DNA from: Eucalyptus grandis
Taxonomy: Eukaryota > Streptophyta > Magnoliopsida > Myrtales > Myrtaceae
DNA: 64,000 bases
Assembly (NCBI RefSeq): GCF_016545825.1
Contig: NC_052621.1
Span: forward strand, 86,199-150,198
Direction of reading: 5' to 3'
Position 1 is the stretch's first letter. Every line of letters starts with the position of its first letter. Below are positions 20,085-32,700 of the stretch, piece by piece. The notes below the pieces were generated by a model. It was not told where the DNA came from, did no database searches, and worked only from the letters and a program-made list of their open reading frames with translations. The position numbers were made by a program, and so were the translations under genes.

Positions 20085-22191
20085 TCATGGTCCTTGCTCT
20101 TCTTGTAGGCTTGATGAAGTGTCCGTTGATCCACTTTTCCACCATAGTCCTCGATTATTTCCTTGGAGCTGCGCAAGTGAGATTGAATGAAAGGGCTTGA
20201 TCCATGCTGGTTTTGGAGCTAGAAAAGCCCCCGAAACTTGTTTCATTGTGGGCCTTGACTTTGGATCACTACTTAGGCAAGCAAGTGCTAGAGAAACTGC
20301 CAGAATGATACTTCTTGTAATAGAATTTTCTCTTGGGATTGGCAGGCGCGAATCTAATAGTTGATGTAGCATAATATCTTCTTTGAATGGTGTCGGCACC
20401 ATTAATATGATCTCACCTGGATGCTCTCCCATTACTATTTCCATTGTTACCACTCCAAAGCTATATACATCACATTTCTCATTGATGATCAAAGTGTAAG
20501 CGAGCTCTGAGAAAATAAACAAAAAAATTGTAAATCATTTGAAACTGAAAGCTAAGTTCTTGATGTTAGCTAGTGCATTGTCGAATGATAACTTTGTAAG
20601 CAAATGAAGCATTAAAGGTGTTGTCTACAGCACTGGAAAAGCGGGGGTGCAAAATATATCAATCATGCCATGTACCTTGAGTAAAAGCACAGAAAAAGTG
20701 AGAGGATTGTTGCTCACCGGGTGCTATATATCCACAAGTGCCTGCAATATTTGTAGTGAGATTAGATGAGAAATTAGGCTCTATGAGTCTTGCTGTGCCA
20801 AAGTCTGATAGGAAAGCTTGCAATTTGTTGTCAAGTAAAATGTTGTTGCTGGATATGTCGCAATGAACAATTGGCTTAGCGCAATCGTGGTGCAGGTAAG
20901 ACAAGGCATGTGCCATATCCCATATAATATTAAGTCTTTTAGACCAGTCTAACTCCACCGCTTCGACTTCATCTCTCAAAGCACAAAATAGACTCCCCCT
21001 TTCCATGTACTCATAAACCAAGAACATGCATCGTTTGTGTAAGCAGAAACCATGGAGCTTAATTATGCTTCTATGCCGCACTTTTGTCAAGTGTTTCACT
21101 TCATTTCGGAAGCTCTGGTCAAAGGATGGGTCTTCTGCTTCAAGACGGTGAAGTTTCTTCAATGCCATAATTTTCCCATTGGGCAATTGTGCTCTATAGA
21201 CACTTCCGAAACCACCGGTCCCAATGCAATACTTGATGTCGAAGTCTTCGGTTGCATTGATAACGTCATTGTATGCAATTCTCCCATCATAATTCCATAT
21301 TGATAAGAAATCTCCATTTTTTTCTGTCATCTGCAATTGTATCCTCTTCTTCATTCTTCGTTCAATTATTGTCAAAAGCAGAACAATTAAATAGGGAATG
21401 ACTAATACAGCCATCAGTTCTACAAGTACCATCATAAGCACAGACCCAATCATGTTTTCATGGTTATCATTGCTCAAAAATCGATTGCCTTTGAAATTTT
21501 TATGAGGAACATGGGCTAGACTATGTGGAACTTCTCCATAGAGATCATTGTACGACAAGTCGATGTAAGATAAGTGACCAAGAGTCGAAGGGATCCCACC
21601 ACTAAGTGCATTGTAACTAAGGTCTAGGTGGATCAATCTCTTCAAATTTCCCAATTCGGGAGAGATATTACCGTTGATTTGATTAGTATGAATGTCAATG
21701 ACTTCTAACATGGTGAGTTTTTGAAGACAAGGTGGTAACCTGCCGGTTAGGTGATTGTGGGACAAGTTGAGGTGCCTGAGCTTTAAAAGCGCACATATTT
21801 GAAAGGGAATGGTATCGGTGAGGTCATTATGAGGCAGCGCAAGAAAGGTGAGATTCAAGAGGAGATGGAAATTCATGTTACCTAGACTAGTGGCGACTTT
21901 ATTGTCATGAGGGCCTCGTGGTTGTATGTTTATTTTTATGACACTTCCGGAGTCGTCACACGAAATGCCAAGCCACATGCAATGTGATGCAGAACTGTTG
22001 CTCGTAACATAGTTAGGCCACCACCCACTACGACGAAGAGCATCTGCCTCTATTTTGGTGGCAAGGGCAGGGGAGTTTTGGGAGGGGGCCACTGCAAGAA
22101 CAACCCATGTAGCTGCGATCATCAGCTGGCGAACATGCAAGCCAACGGGTTTGCTTACAAGATTCAAATGAATCATGTGGAATATCTTCAT
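20085..22191 (-). CDS. LRR receptor-like kinase, MIK2-type, two exons
   Basis: Exon 1 is 22191-20718 and exon 2 is 20506-20085, joined across a 211 bp GT-AG intron (P491 then E492 of the APE motif), giving 631 residues. From the chosen Met at 22191 there is a hydrophobic N-terminus (about 23-35), an N-cap with SGWW and CMWLGISC (55-78), about five LRRs (110-235), one membrane segment (about 248-276) and a kinase. Visible kinase parts are the GTGGFG loop (324-329), K345, E364, HCD (443-445), N450, DFG (463-465) and APE. The family HRD Arg is Cys, making it non-RD, and the activation loop has GTCGYIAPE where Tyr precedes GY in relatives. The ectodomain is much shorter than in MIK2 (about 20 LRRs). 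It is likely a plasma-membrane receptor or co-receptor; the ligand is unknown. An in-frame Met at 22305 exists, but the extra 38 residues look like leader sequence. Confidence 0.85.
20507..20717 (-). other. intron of the receptor-kinase gene
   Basis: On the minus strand the donor is CACCCG/GTGAGC and the acceptor is TTTTCTCAG/AGCTCG. Removing these 211 bp restores the kinase APE-LAYT motif and keeps the frame. Reading through would end in a stop after about 19 residues. An intron at this place, inside the activation segment, is usual for this receptor-kinase subfamily. Confidence 0.9.
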
Positions 22192-23273
22192 GCTAGAGAA
22201 AGGGGGGAGGGAGGGAGAGGCCCTCTTGTTTTGCTGGGAGGTGGAAGTCCTGCGTTTGCGGTAATGTATAGAAGAGATAAACTTGTGGAGAGCAATCCAA
22301 CACATCGAGTTGGGAGTCTAGAATTGACTAATCGAAGCCTCGTGTCAACGACACCAAAGTCTCATCATACATGGTTTGAGTGCAAATCCAATTCACTCTT
22401 CGCGTTCCATGAACCGTATGCACAAGAATGATTCCTCATCTTGATTTCGTGAGTTTGAATCTTGTTTTGGGACACATGTTACTTCACTTTTATCTCCATA
22501 GAGGGGCGTAATGCACTTCACATCTAATTTCAAGAATGATTATTCTCAAGAGGACTCTGTGATAGAAAAAATTCAGTCATAACTTTAATTTGAATCGAAT
22601 CATTTTCCTTTAAAACCTTAAATTATTGGCTAAGCGAGGTTTAATTTATAAACTATAAATTTTGCCCCCGTGTCTCCTATTCAAAAGAATATTGCTAACC
22701 ACCCTATGGATGGAGCTTTACTAAATACATGTAAATAGGTAAATTGCGGGCACTTGTGACATCTATTCGAGTCAAATGGTCCAGATACTTCATAGTGTCA
22801 ATAAAACAATACAAAAAAAAAATGTTAATAACTTATTTTGGACTATTGTCAAGGTTTTCGGGGTTGTAATGGCAACTGAATTACCCTTATATCCCATGAG
22901 CTAGTAACTTATTTGATTACTCAATGTAAACAAAATTAGCCCTTATTTCCCCTGAGCTGCTCTAACTAGCTTAATAGAAGTTAATTTTCAAGTTCAGTGG
23001 GATACCATGCAAAATAAAATCAGCAATGGCTACAGATAAAATCTCGAGGCAGTTGTCGTGACACCGGTTGAATTTCAAGGCTTTTGACCATTGCTTGCTT
23101 AATACAATTGCATGGGATAAGGACACTAACAATAACAATACCCTTAATTTTTTTCCAACGTTCACTTTAATGCAATAACTTTTTAAGCAACCATTAAATT
23201 TTCATAGTTTTTAAAAGCAGATTGCTTGAGTTATATCAATAATTTTTTTGCCGTAAAATCCTACATGACATTA
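22192..23273 (-). other. 5' flank of the receptor-kinase gene
   Basis: This is about 1.1 kb of AT-rich DNA upstream of the gene. The first 110 bp include a purine/pyrimidine-biased stretch (runs of GGGAGGG on +) consistent with a 5' leader. I saw no clear TATA box at a fixed distance and no gene. The right edge meets the first unit of the 855 bp array, so the gene's promoter lies directly against that array. Confidence 0.5.
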
Positions 23274-23917
23274 CTTTCCAGTGACCATGCGGGATGATTT
23301 AAGATTAAATTAGTGCCATAATGGATTTTCAAGAGAGGAAAATTGTCATTGTAATTTTACATGTTAAGTTATTAAAAGTTATGGCATTAATTTTTCAACA
23401 AGCAAAATACTCTACTCATGCACTCTCTAAATTTGGCAGTTTTGTGGTTCAATTAGAATTTAAACCAGCATACGAACGAAAAAAAAAAAAATACAGAGAA
23501 TATAATCCAGCATGTAAAGATGGAACCTGCACACATCCATCAAGAAGTCAAGGTCTTTTTTGGGGTTGAATTTTGGATAGGCACGTGCCCAGTGGTTTAT
23601 GGGAACTCATCATCTTTATGGATTTTTCTTGATGGGGCAGGGGACTTCTAACAGCTTATTTTCATGTAATTATCCCTCCAAGAAATGATTACATCATAAA
23701 TGTCCTGTGAAATGAAAAAATAAAGATTTGTCCAAAGAAATTCCTTTTGCTCCACGAAATATTTCCCTTCAACGTTTTGCTTTACAAAACTTCCTGCAGT
23801 AGGAAAGCTATCAGTACAAAGGAGATTAAAAGGTTTTATTTTCATATTATTTTATATACACGAGATAAATCAATTTATACCATTGATAGTGTCTTCATAG
23901 TGGATGAACTCTGATTT

Positions 23918-23935
23918 CGCAATATCGTGATTGCG
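23918..23935. other. conserved hairpin in long 855 bp units
   Basis: CGCAATATCGTGATTGCG forms a 6 bp stem (CGCAAT/ATTGCG) around a 6-base loop. It recurs at the same place in the long units and in the 1.06 kb repeats at about 38370 (one stem mismatch) and 39437. It is absent from the four short units. Confidence 0.6.
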
Positions 23936-26727
23936 AAGTGGCAGGCCCTTCATCGTAAACTTCACGGTTATATAATGATTAATTCAATAAGTGAAGGTCT
24001 TTGTCGAATACGCACCTCAAAAGTCAACAAGTCAAGGTCTTCGGATGTGTATTGATTGGTGGACCAATTTATACGGTTCTTCTAGAGTAATCGTCGTCTT
24101 TTGTTCTTTTCGTGATGTCAATTTGCCGTCTTTCCAGTGAGCCATGCGCGATGATTTAATATTAAATTAGTGCCATAATGGATTTTCAAGTGAGGAAAAT
24201 TGTCGTTGTAATTTTACATGTTTAGTTTTTAAAAGTTATGGCATTCATTTTTCAACAAGCAAACTGCTCTACTCATGCACTCTCTAAACTTGGCAGCTTT
24301 GTGGTTCAATTAGAATCAAAACGAGCATACGAACGAAAAACAAAATACAGAGAATATAAACCAGCATGTAAAGATGGAACCTGCACACATCCATCAAGAA
24401 GTCAAGGTCTTTTTTGGGCTTGACTTTTGGATAGGCACGTGCCCAGGGGTTTATGGGAACTCATGATCTTCATGGACTTTTCTTAATGGAGCAGGGACTT
24501 CTAACAGCTTATTTTCATGTAATTATCCCTCAAAGAAATTATTACATCATAAATGTCCTGTGAAATGAAAAAACAAAGATTTGTCCAAAGAAATTCCTTT
24601 TGCTCCACGAAATATTTCCCTTCAACGTTTTGCTTTACAAAACTTCCTGCAGTAGGAAAGCTATCAGTACAAAGGAGATTAAAAGGTTTTATTTTCATAT
24701 TTTTTAATATACACGAGATAAATCAATTTATATCATTGATAGTGTCTTCATAGTGGATGAACTCCGATTCCGCAATATCGTGATTGCGAAGTGGCAGGCC
24801 CTTCGTCGTAAACTTCACGATTATATAAAGATTAATTCAACAAGTGAAGGTCTTTGTTGAATACGCACCTCAAAAGTCAACAAGTCAAGGTCTTCCGACG
24901 TGTAATGATTGCTGCCCAATTTACACAGTTCGTCAAGAGTAATCGTCGTCTTTTGTTGTTTTCGTGATGTCAATTTGTCGTCTTTCCAATGAGCCATGCG
25001 CAATGATTTAAAATTAAATTAGTGCCATAATGGATTTTCAAGTGAGGAAAATTGTCGTTGTAATTCTACATGTTCAGTTTTTAAAAGTTATGGCATTAAT
25101 TTTTCAACAAGCAAACTGCTCTACACATGCACTATCTAAACTTGGCAGCTTTGCGGTTCAATTAGAATCTAAATCAGCATACGAGCGAAAAACAAAATAC
25201 AGAGAATATAAACCAGTATGGAAAGATGGAACCTGCACACATCCATCAACAAGTCAAGGTCATTTTTGGGGTTGACTTTGGGATAGGCACGTGTCCACTG
25301 GTTTATGGGAACTCATGCTCTTTATGGACTTTTCTTGATTGGGCAGGGGACCTCTAACAGCTTATTTTCATGTAATTATCCCAGCAAGAAATGATTACAT
25401 CATAAATGTCCTTTGAAATGAAAAATAAAGATTTGTCCAAAGAAATTCCTTTTGCTCCACGAAATATTTCCCTTCAACGTTTTGCTTTAAAAAACTTCCT
25501 GCAGTAGAAAAACTATCAGTGCAAAGGAGATTAAAAGGTTTTATTTTCATATTATTTAATATACACGAGATAAATCAATGTATAACATTCATTGTGTCTT
25601 TATAGTGGATGAACTTTGATTCCGCAATATCGTGATTGCGAAGTGGCAGGCCCTTCATCGTAAACTTCACGGTTATATAATGATTAATTCAATAAGTGAA
25701 GGTCTTTGTTGAATATGCACCTCAAAAGTCAACAAGTCAAGGTCTTTAGACGTGTATTGATTGCGGGACCAATTTACACGGTTCGTCTAGAGTAATCGTC
25801 ACGTTTCGTTGTTTTCGCGATGTCAATTTGCCGTCTTTCCAGTGAGCCATGCCGGATGATTTAATATTAAATTAGTGCCATAATGGATTTTCAAGTGAGG
25901 AAAATTCTCGTTGTAATTTTACATGTTCAATTTTTAAAAGTTTTGGCAATAAATTTTCAACAAGCAAACTGCTCTACTCATGCACTCTCTAAATTTGGCA
26001 GTTTTGTGGTTCAATTACATTTTAAGCCAGCATACGAACGAAAAAAAAAAATACAGAGAATATAAACCAGCATGTAAAGATGGAACCTGCACACATCCAT
26101 CGAGAAGTCAAGGTCTTTTTTGGGGTTGAGTTTTGGATAGGCACGTGTCCACTAATTTGTGGGAACTCATGTTCTTTATGGACTTTTCTTGATGGGGCAG
26201 GGGACCTCTAACAGCTTATTTTGATGTAATTATCCCTGCAAGAAATGATTACATCATAAATATCCTGTGAAATGAAAAAAATAAAGATTCGTCGAAAGAA
26301 ATTCCTTTTGCTCCACGAAATATTTCCCTTCAACGGCTAGCTTCTGCAGTTGGAAAACTATCAGTACATAGGAGATTAAGAGGTTTTATTTTCATATTAT
26401 TTAATATACACAAGATAAATCAATTTATACTATTCATAGTGTCTTTATAGTGGATGAACTCGGATTCCACAATATCGTGATTGCGAAGTGGCAGGCCCTT
26501 CATCGTAAACTTCACGGTTATATAATGATGAATTCAATAAGTGAAGGTCTTTGTTGAATACGCACCTCAAAAGTAAACAAGTCAAGGTCTTCGGACGTGT
26601 ATTGATTGCGGGACCAATTTACACGGTTCGTCTAGAGTAATCGTCGCGTTTCGTTCTTTTCGCGATGTCACTTTGCCATCTTTTTAGTGAGCCATACCGT
26701 ATGATTTAATATTAAATTAGTGCCATA

Positions 26728-29700
26728 ATGGATTTTCAAGTGAGGAAAATTGTCGTTTTAATTTTACATGTTCAGTTTTTAAAAGTTATGGCAGTAATTT
26801 TTCAAGAAGCAAACTGCTCTACTCATGCATTCTCTAAATTTGGCAGTTTTGTGGTTCAATTAGAATTTAAACCAGCATACGAACGAAAAAAAAAAATACA
26901 GAGAATATAAACCAGCATGTAAAGATGGAACCTGCACACATCCATCAAGAAGTCAAGGTCTTTTTTGGGGTTGAGTTTTGGATAGTCACGTGTCCACTGG
27001 TTTATGGGAACTCATGCTCTTTATGGACTTTTCTTGATAGGGCAAGCGACCTCTAACAGCTTATTTTCATGTAATTATCCCTGCAAGAAATCATTACATC
27101 ATAAATGTCCTGTGAAATGAAAAAATAAAGATTTGTCCAAAGAAATTCCTTTTGCTCCACGAAATATTTCCCTTCAGCGTTTTGCTTTACAAAACTTCCT
27201 GCAGTAGAAAAACTAACAGTAGAAAGGAGATTAAAAGGTTTTATTTTCATATTATTTAATATACACGAGATGAATCAATTTATACCATTGATAAAAACTT
27301 CACGGTTATATAATGATTAATTCAATAAGTGAAGGTCTTTGTCGAATACGCACCTCAAAAGTCAACAAGTCAAGGTCTTCGGACGTGTATTGATTGCTGC
27401 ACCAATTTACACGGTTCGTCTAGAGTAATCGTCGCGTTTCGTTGTTTTTGCCATGTCACTTTGCCGTCTTTCTAGTGAGCCATGCCCGATGATTTAATAT
27501 TAAAATAGTGCCATAATGGATTTTCAAGTGAGGAAAATTGTCATTGTAATATTACATGTTCAGTTTTTAAAAGTTATGGCAATAATTTTTCAACAAGCAA
27601 ACTGCTCTATCATGCACTCTCTAAATTTAGCAGTTTTTTTGTTCAATTAGAATTTAAACCAGCATACCAATGAAAAAAAAAATACAGAGAATATAAACTA
27701 GCATGTAAAGATGGAACCTGCACACATCCATCAAGAAGTCAAGGTTTTTTTTTTGGGGTTGACTTTTGGATAGGCACGCGTCCACTGGTTTATGGGAACT
27801 CATGCTCTTTATGGACTTTTCTTGATAGGGCAGGGGACCTCTAACAGCTTATTTTCATGTAATTATCCCTGCAAGAAATGATTACGTCAAAATGTCCTTT
27901 GAAATGAAAAAATCAAGATTTATCCAAAGAAATTCCTTTTGCTCCACGAAATATTTCCCTTCAACAGTTTGCTTTAGAAAACTTCCTGCAGTTGGAAAAC
28001 TATCAGTACATAGGAGATTAAAAGGTTTTATTTTCATATTATTTAATATACATGAGATAAATCAATTTATACCCTTCATAGTGTCTTTATAGTGGATGAA
28101 CTCGAATTCCGCAATATCGTGATTGCGAAGTGGCAGGCCCTTCATCATAAACTTCACGGTTATATAATGATTAATTCAATAAGTAAATGTCTTTGTTGAA
28201 TACGCACCTCAAAAGTCAAGAAGTCAAGGTCTTCGGATGTGCATTGATTGCTGGACCAATTTACATGGTTCGTCTAGAGTAATCATCGCGTTTCGTTGTT
28301 TTCGCGATGTCAATTTGCCGTCCTTCTAGTGAGACATGCCATATGATTTAATATTAAATTTTTCCCATAATGGATTTTCAAGTGAGGAAAATTGTTGTTG
28401 TAATTTTACTTGTTCAGTTTTTAAAAGTTATGGCAATAATTTTTCAACAAGCAAACTGCTCTTCTCATGCACTCTCTAAATTTGGCAGTTTTGTGGTTCA
28501 ATTAGAATTTAAACCAGCATACGAACGAAAAAAAAAAAATACAGAGAATATAAACCAGCATGTAAAGATGGAACCTGCACCCATCCATCAAGAAGTCAAG
28601 GTCTTTTTTGGGGTTGAGTTTTGGATAGGCACGTGTCCACTGGTTTATGGGAACTCATGCTCTTTATGGACTTTTCTTGATAGGGCAGGGGACCTCTAAC
28701 AGCTTATTTTCATGTAATTATCCCTGCAAGAAATGATTACATCATAAATGTCCTTTGAAACGAAAAAATAAAGATTTGTCCAAAGAAATTCCTGTTGGTC
28801 CACGAAAAGATTTCCCTTCAACGGTTTGCTTTAGAAAACTTCCTGCAGTTGGAAAACTATCAGTACAAAGGAGATTAAAAGGTTTTATTTTCATATTATT
28901 TAATATACACAAGATAAATCAATTTATACCGTTGATAGTGTCTTTATAGTGGATGAACTCTGATTCCGCAATATCGTGATTGCGAAGTGGCGGGCCCTTC
29001 ATCGTAAACTTCACAGTTATATAATGATTAATTCAATAAGTGAAGGTCTTTGTCAAATACGCACCTCAAAAGTCTACAAGTCAAGGTCTCTAGACGTGTA
29101 TTGATTGCTGGACCAATTTACACGGTTCGTCTAGTGTAATCGTCGTGTTTTGTTGTTTTCGCGATGTCAATTTACCATCTTTCCATTGCGCCATGCGGGA
29201 TGATTTAATATTAAATTAGTGCCATAATGGATTTTCAAGTGAGAAAAATTGTCGTTGTAATTTTACATGGTTAGTTTTTAAAAGTTATGGCATTAATTTT
29301 TCAACAAGCAAATTGCTCTACTCATGCACTCTCTAAATTTGGCAGTTTTGTGGTTCAATTAGAATTTAAACCAGCATACGAACGAAAAAAAAAAATACAG
29401 AGAATATAAACCAGCATGTAAAGATGGAACCTGCACATATCCATTAAGAAGTCAACGTCCTTTTGGGGTTGACTTTTGATAGGCACGTGTCCACTGGTTT
29501 ATGGGAACTCATGCTCTTTATGGACTTTTCTTGATGGGGCAGGGGACCTCTAACAGCTTATTTTCATGTAATTATCCTGCAAGAAATCATTACATCATAA
29601 ATGTCCTGTGAAATGAAAAATAAAGATTTGTCCAAAGAAATTCCTTTTGCTCCACGAAATATTTCCTTCAGCGTTTTTCTTTACAAAACTTCCTGCAGTA

Positions 29701-32700
29701 GAAAAACTATCAGTACAAAGGAGATTAAAAGGTTTTATTTTCATATTATTTAATATACACAAGATGAATCAATTTATACCATTGATAAAAACTTCACGGT
29801 TATATATTGATTAATTCAATAAGTGAAGGTCTTTCTTGAATACGCACCTCAAAAATCAACAAGCCAAGGTCTTGGGACGTGTGTTGATTGCTGGACCAAT
29901 TTACACGGTTTGTCTGGAGTAATCATCGTCTTTTGTTGTTTTCGCGATGTCAATTTGCCATGTTTTCAGTGAGCCATGTGGGATGATTTAATATTAAATT
30001 AGTGCCACAATGGATTTTCACGTGAAGAAAATTGCCGTTGTAATTTTACATGTTCAGTTTTTAAAAGTTATGGCATTAATTTTTCAACAAGCAAACTGCT
30101 CTATCATGCACTCTCTAAATTTAGCAGTTTTGTGGTCCAATTAGAATTTAAACCAGCATACGAACGAAAAAAAAAATACAGAGAAAATAAACTAGCATGT
30201 AAAGATGGAACCTGCACACATCCATCAAGAAGTCAAGGTTTTTTTTTGGGGTTGACTTTTGGATAGGCACGCGTCCACTGGTTTATGGGAACTCATGCTC
30301 TTTATGGACTTTTCTTGATAGGGCAGGGGACCTCTAACAGCTTATTTTCATGTAATTATCCCTGCAAGAAATGATTACGTCAAAAATGTCCTTTGAAATG
30401 AAAAAAAATCAAGATTTATCCAAAGAAATTCCTTTTGCTCCACGAAATATTTCCCTTCAACAGTTTGCTTTAGAAAACTTCCTGCAGTTGGAAAACTATC
30501 AGTACATAGGAGATTAAAAGGTTTTATTTTCATATTATTTAATATACATGAGATAAATCAATTTATACCCTTCATAGTGTCTTTATAGTGGATGAACTCG
30601 AATTCCGCAATATCGTGATTGCGAAGTGGCAGGCCCTTCATCGTAAACTTCACGGTTATATATTGATTAATTCAATAAGTAAATGTCTTTGTTGAATACG
30701 CACCTCAAAAGTCAAGAAGTCAAGGTCTTCGGATGTGCATTGATTGCTGGACCAATTTACATGGTTCGTCTAGAGTAATCATCGCGTTTCGTTGTTTTCG
30801 CGATGTCAATTTGCCGTCCTTCTAGTGAGCCATGCCATATGATTTAATGTTAAATTTTTCCCATAATAGATTTTCAAGTGAGGAAAATTGTTGTTGTAAT
30901 TTTACTTGTTCAGTTTTTAAAAGTTATGGCAATAATTTTTCAACAAGCAAACTGCTCTTCTCATGCACTCTCTAAATTTGGCAGTTTTGTGGTTCAATTA
31001 GAATTTAAACCAGCATACGAACGAAAAAAAAAATTAAGAGAATATAAACCAGCATGTAAAGATGGAACCTGCACACATCCATCAAGAAGTCAAGGTTTTT
31101 TTTTGGGGTTGACTTTTGGATAGGCACGCGTCCACTGGTTTATGGGAACTCATGCTCTTTATGGACTTTTCTTGATAGGGCAGGGGACCTCTAACAGCTT
31201 ATTTTCATGTAATTATCCCTGCAAGAAATGATTACGTCAAAATGTCCTTTGAAATGAAAAAATCAAGATTTATCCAAAGAAATTCCTTTTGCTCCACGAA
31301 ATATTTCCTTCAACAGTTTGCTTTAGAAAACTTCCTGCAGTTGGAAAACTATCAGTACATAGGAGATTAAAAGGTTTTATTTTCATATTATTTAATATAC
31401 ATGAGATAAATCAATTTATACCCTTCATAGTGTCTTTATAGTGGATGAACTCGAATTCCGCAATATCGTGATTGCGAAGTGGTAGGCCCTTCATCGTAAA
31501 CTTCACGGTTATATATTGATTAATTCAATAAGTAAATGTCTTTGTTGAATACGCACCTCAAAAGTCAAGAAGTCAAGGTCTTCGGATGTGCATTGATTGC
31601 TGGACCAATTTACATGGTTCGTCTAGAGTAATCATCGCGTTTCGTTGTTTTCGCGATGTCAATTTGCCGTCCTTCTAGTGAGCCATGCCATATGATTTAA
31701 TGTTAAATTTTTCCCATAATAGATTTTCAAGTGAGGAAAATTGTTGTTGTAATTTTACTTGTTCAGTTTTTTAAAAGTTATGGCAATAATTTTTCAACAA
31801 GCAAACTACTCTTCTCATGCACTCTCTAAATTTGGCAGTTTTGTGGTTCAATTAGAATTTAAACCAGCATACGAACGAAAAAAAAAATTAAGAGAATATA
31901 AACCAGCATGTAAAGATGGAACCTGCACACATCCATCAAGAAGTCAAGGTCTTTTTTGGGGTTGAGTTTTGGATAGGCACGTGTCCACTGGTTTATGGGA
32001 ACTCATGCTCTTTATGGACTTTTCTTGATAGGGCAGGGGACCTCTAACAGCTTATTTTCATGTAATTATCCCTGCAATAAATGATTACATCATAAATGTC
32101 CTTTGAAACGAAAAAATAAAGATTTGTCCAAAGAAATTCCTGTTGGTCCACGAAATATTTCCCTTCAACGGTTTGCTTTAGAAAACTTCCTGCAGTTGGA
32201 AAACTATCAGTACAAAGGAGATTAAAAGGTTTTATTTTCATATTATTTAATATACACAAGATAAATCAATTTATACCGTTGATAGTGTCTTTATAGTGGA
32301 TGAACTCTGATTCCGCAATATCGTGATTGCGAAGTGGCGGGCCCTTCATCGTAAACTTCACGGTTATATAATGATTAATTCAATAAGTGAAGGTCTTTGT
32401 CAAATACGCACCTCAAAAGTCAACAAGTCAAGGTCTCCAGACGTGTATTGATTGCTGGACCAATTTACACGGTTCGTCTAGTGTAATCGTCGTGTTTTGT
32501 TGTTTTCGCGATGTCAATTTACCATCTTTCCATTGCGCCATGCGGGATCATTTAATATTAAATTAGTGCCATAATGGATTTTCAAGTGACAAAAATTGTC
32601 GTTGTAATTTTACATGGTTAGTTTTTAAAAGTTATGGCATTAATTTTTCAACAAGCAAATTGCTCTACTCATGCACTCTCTAAATTTGGCAGTTTTGTGG

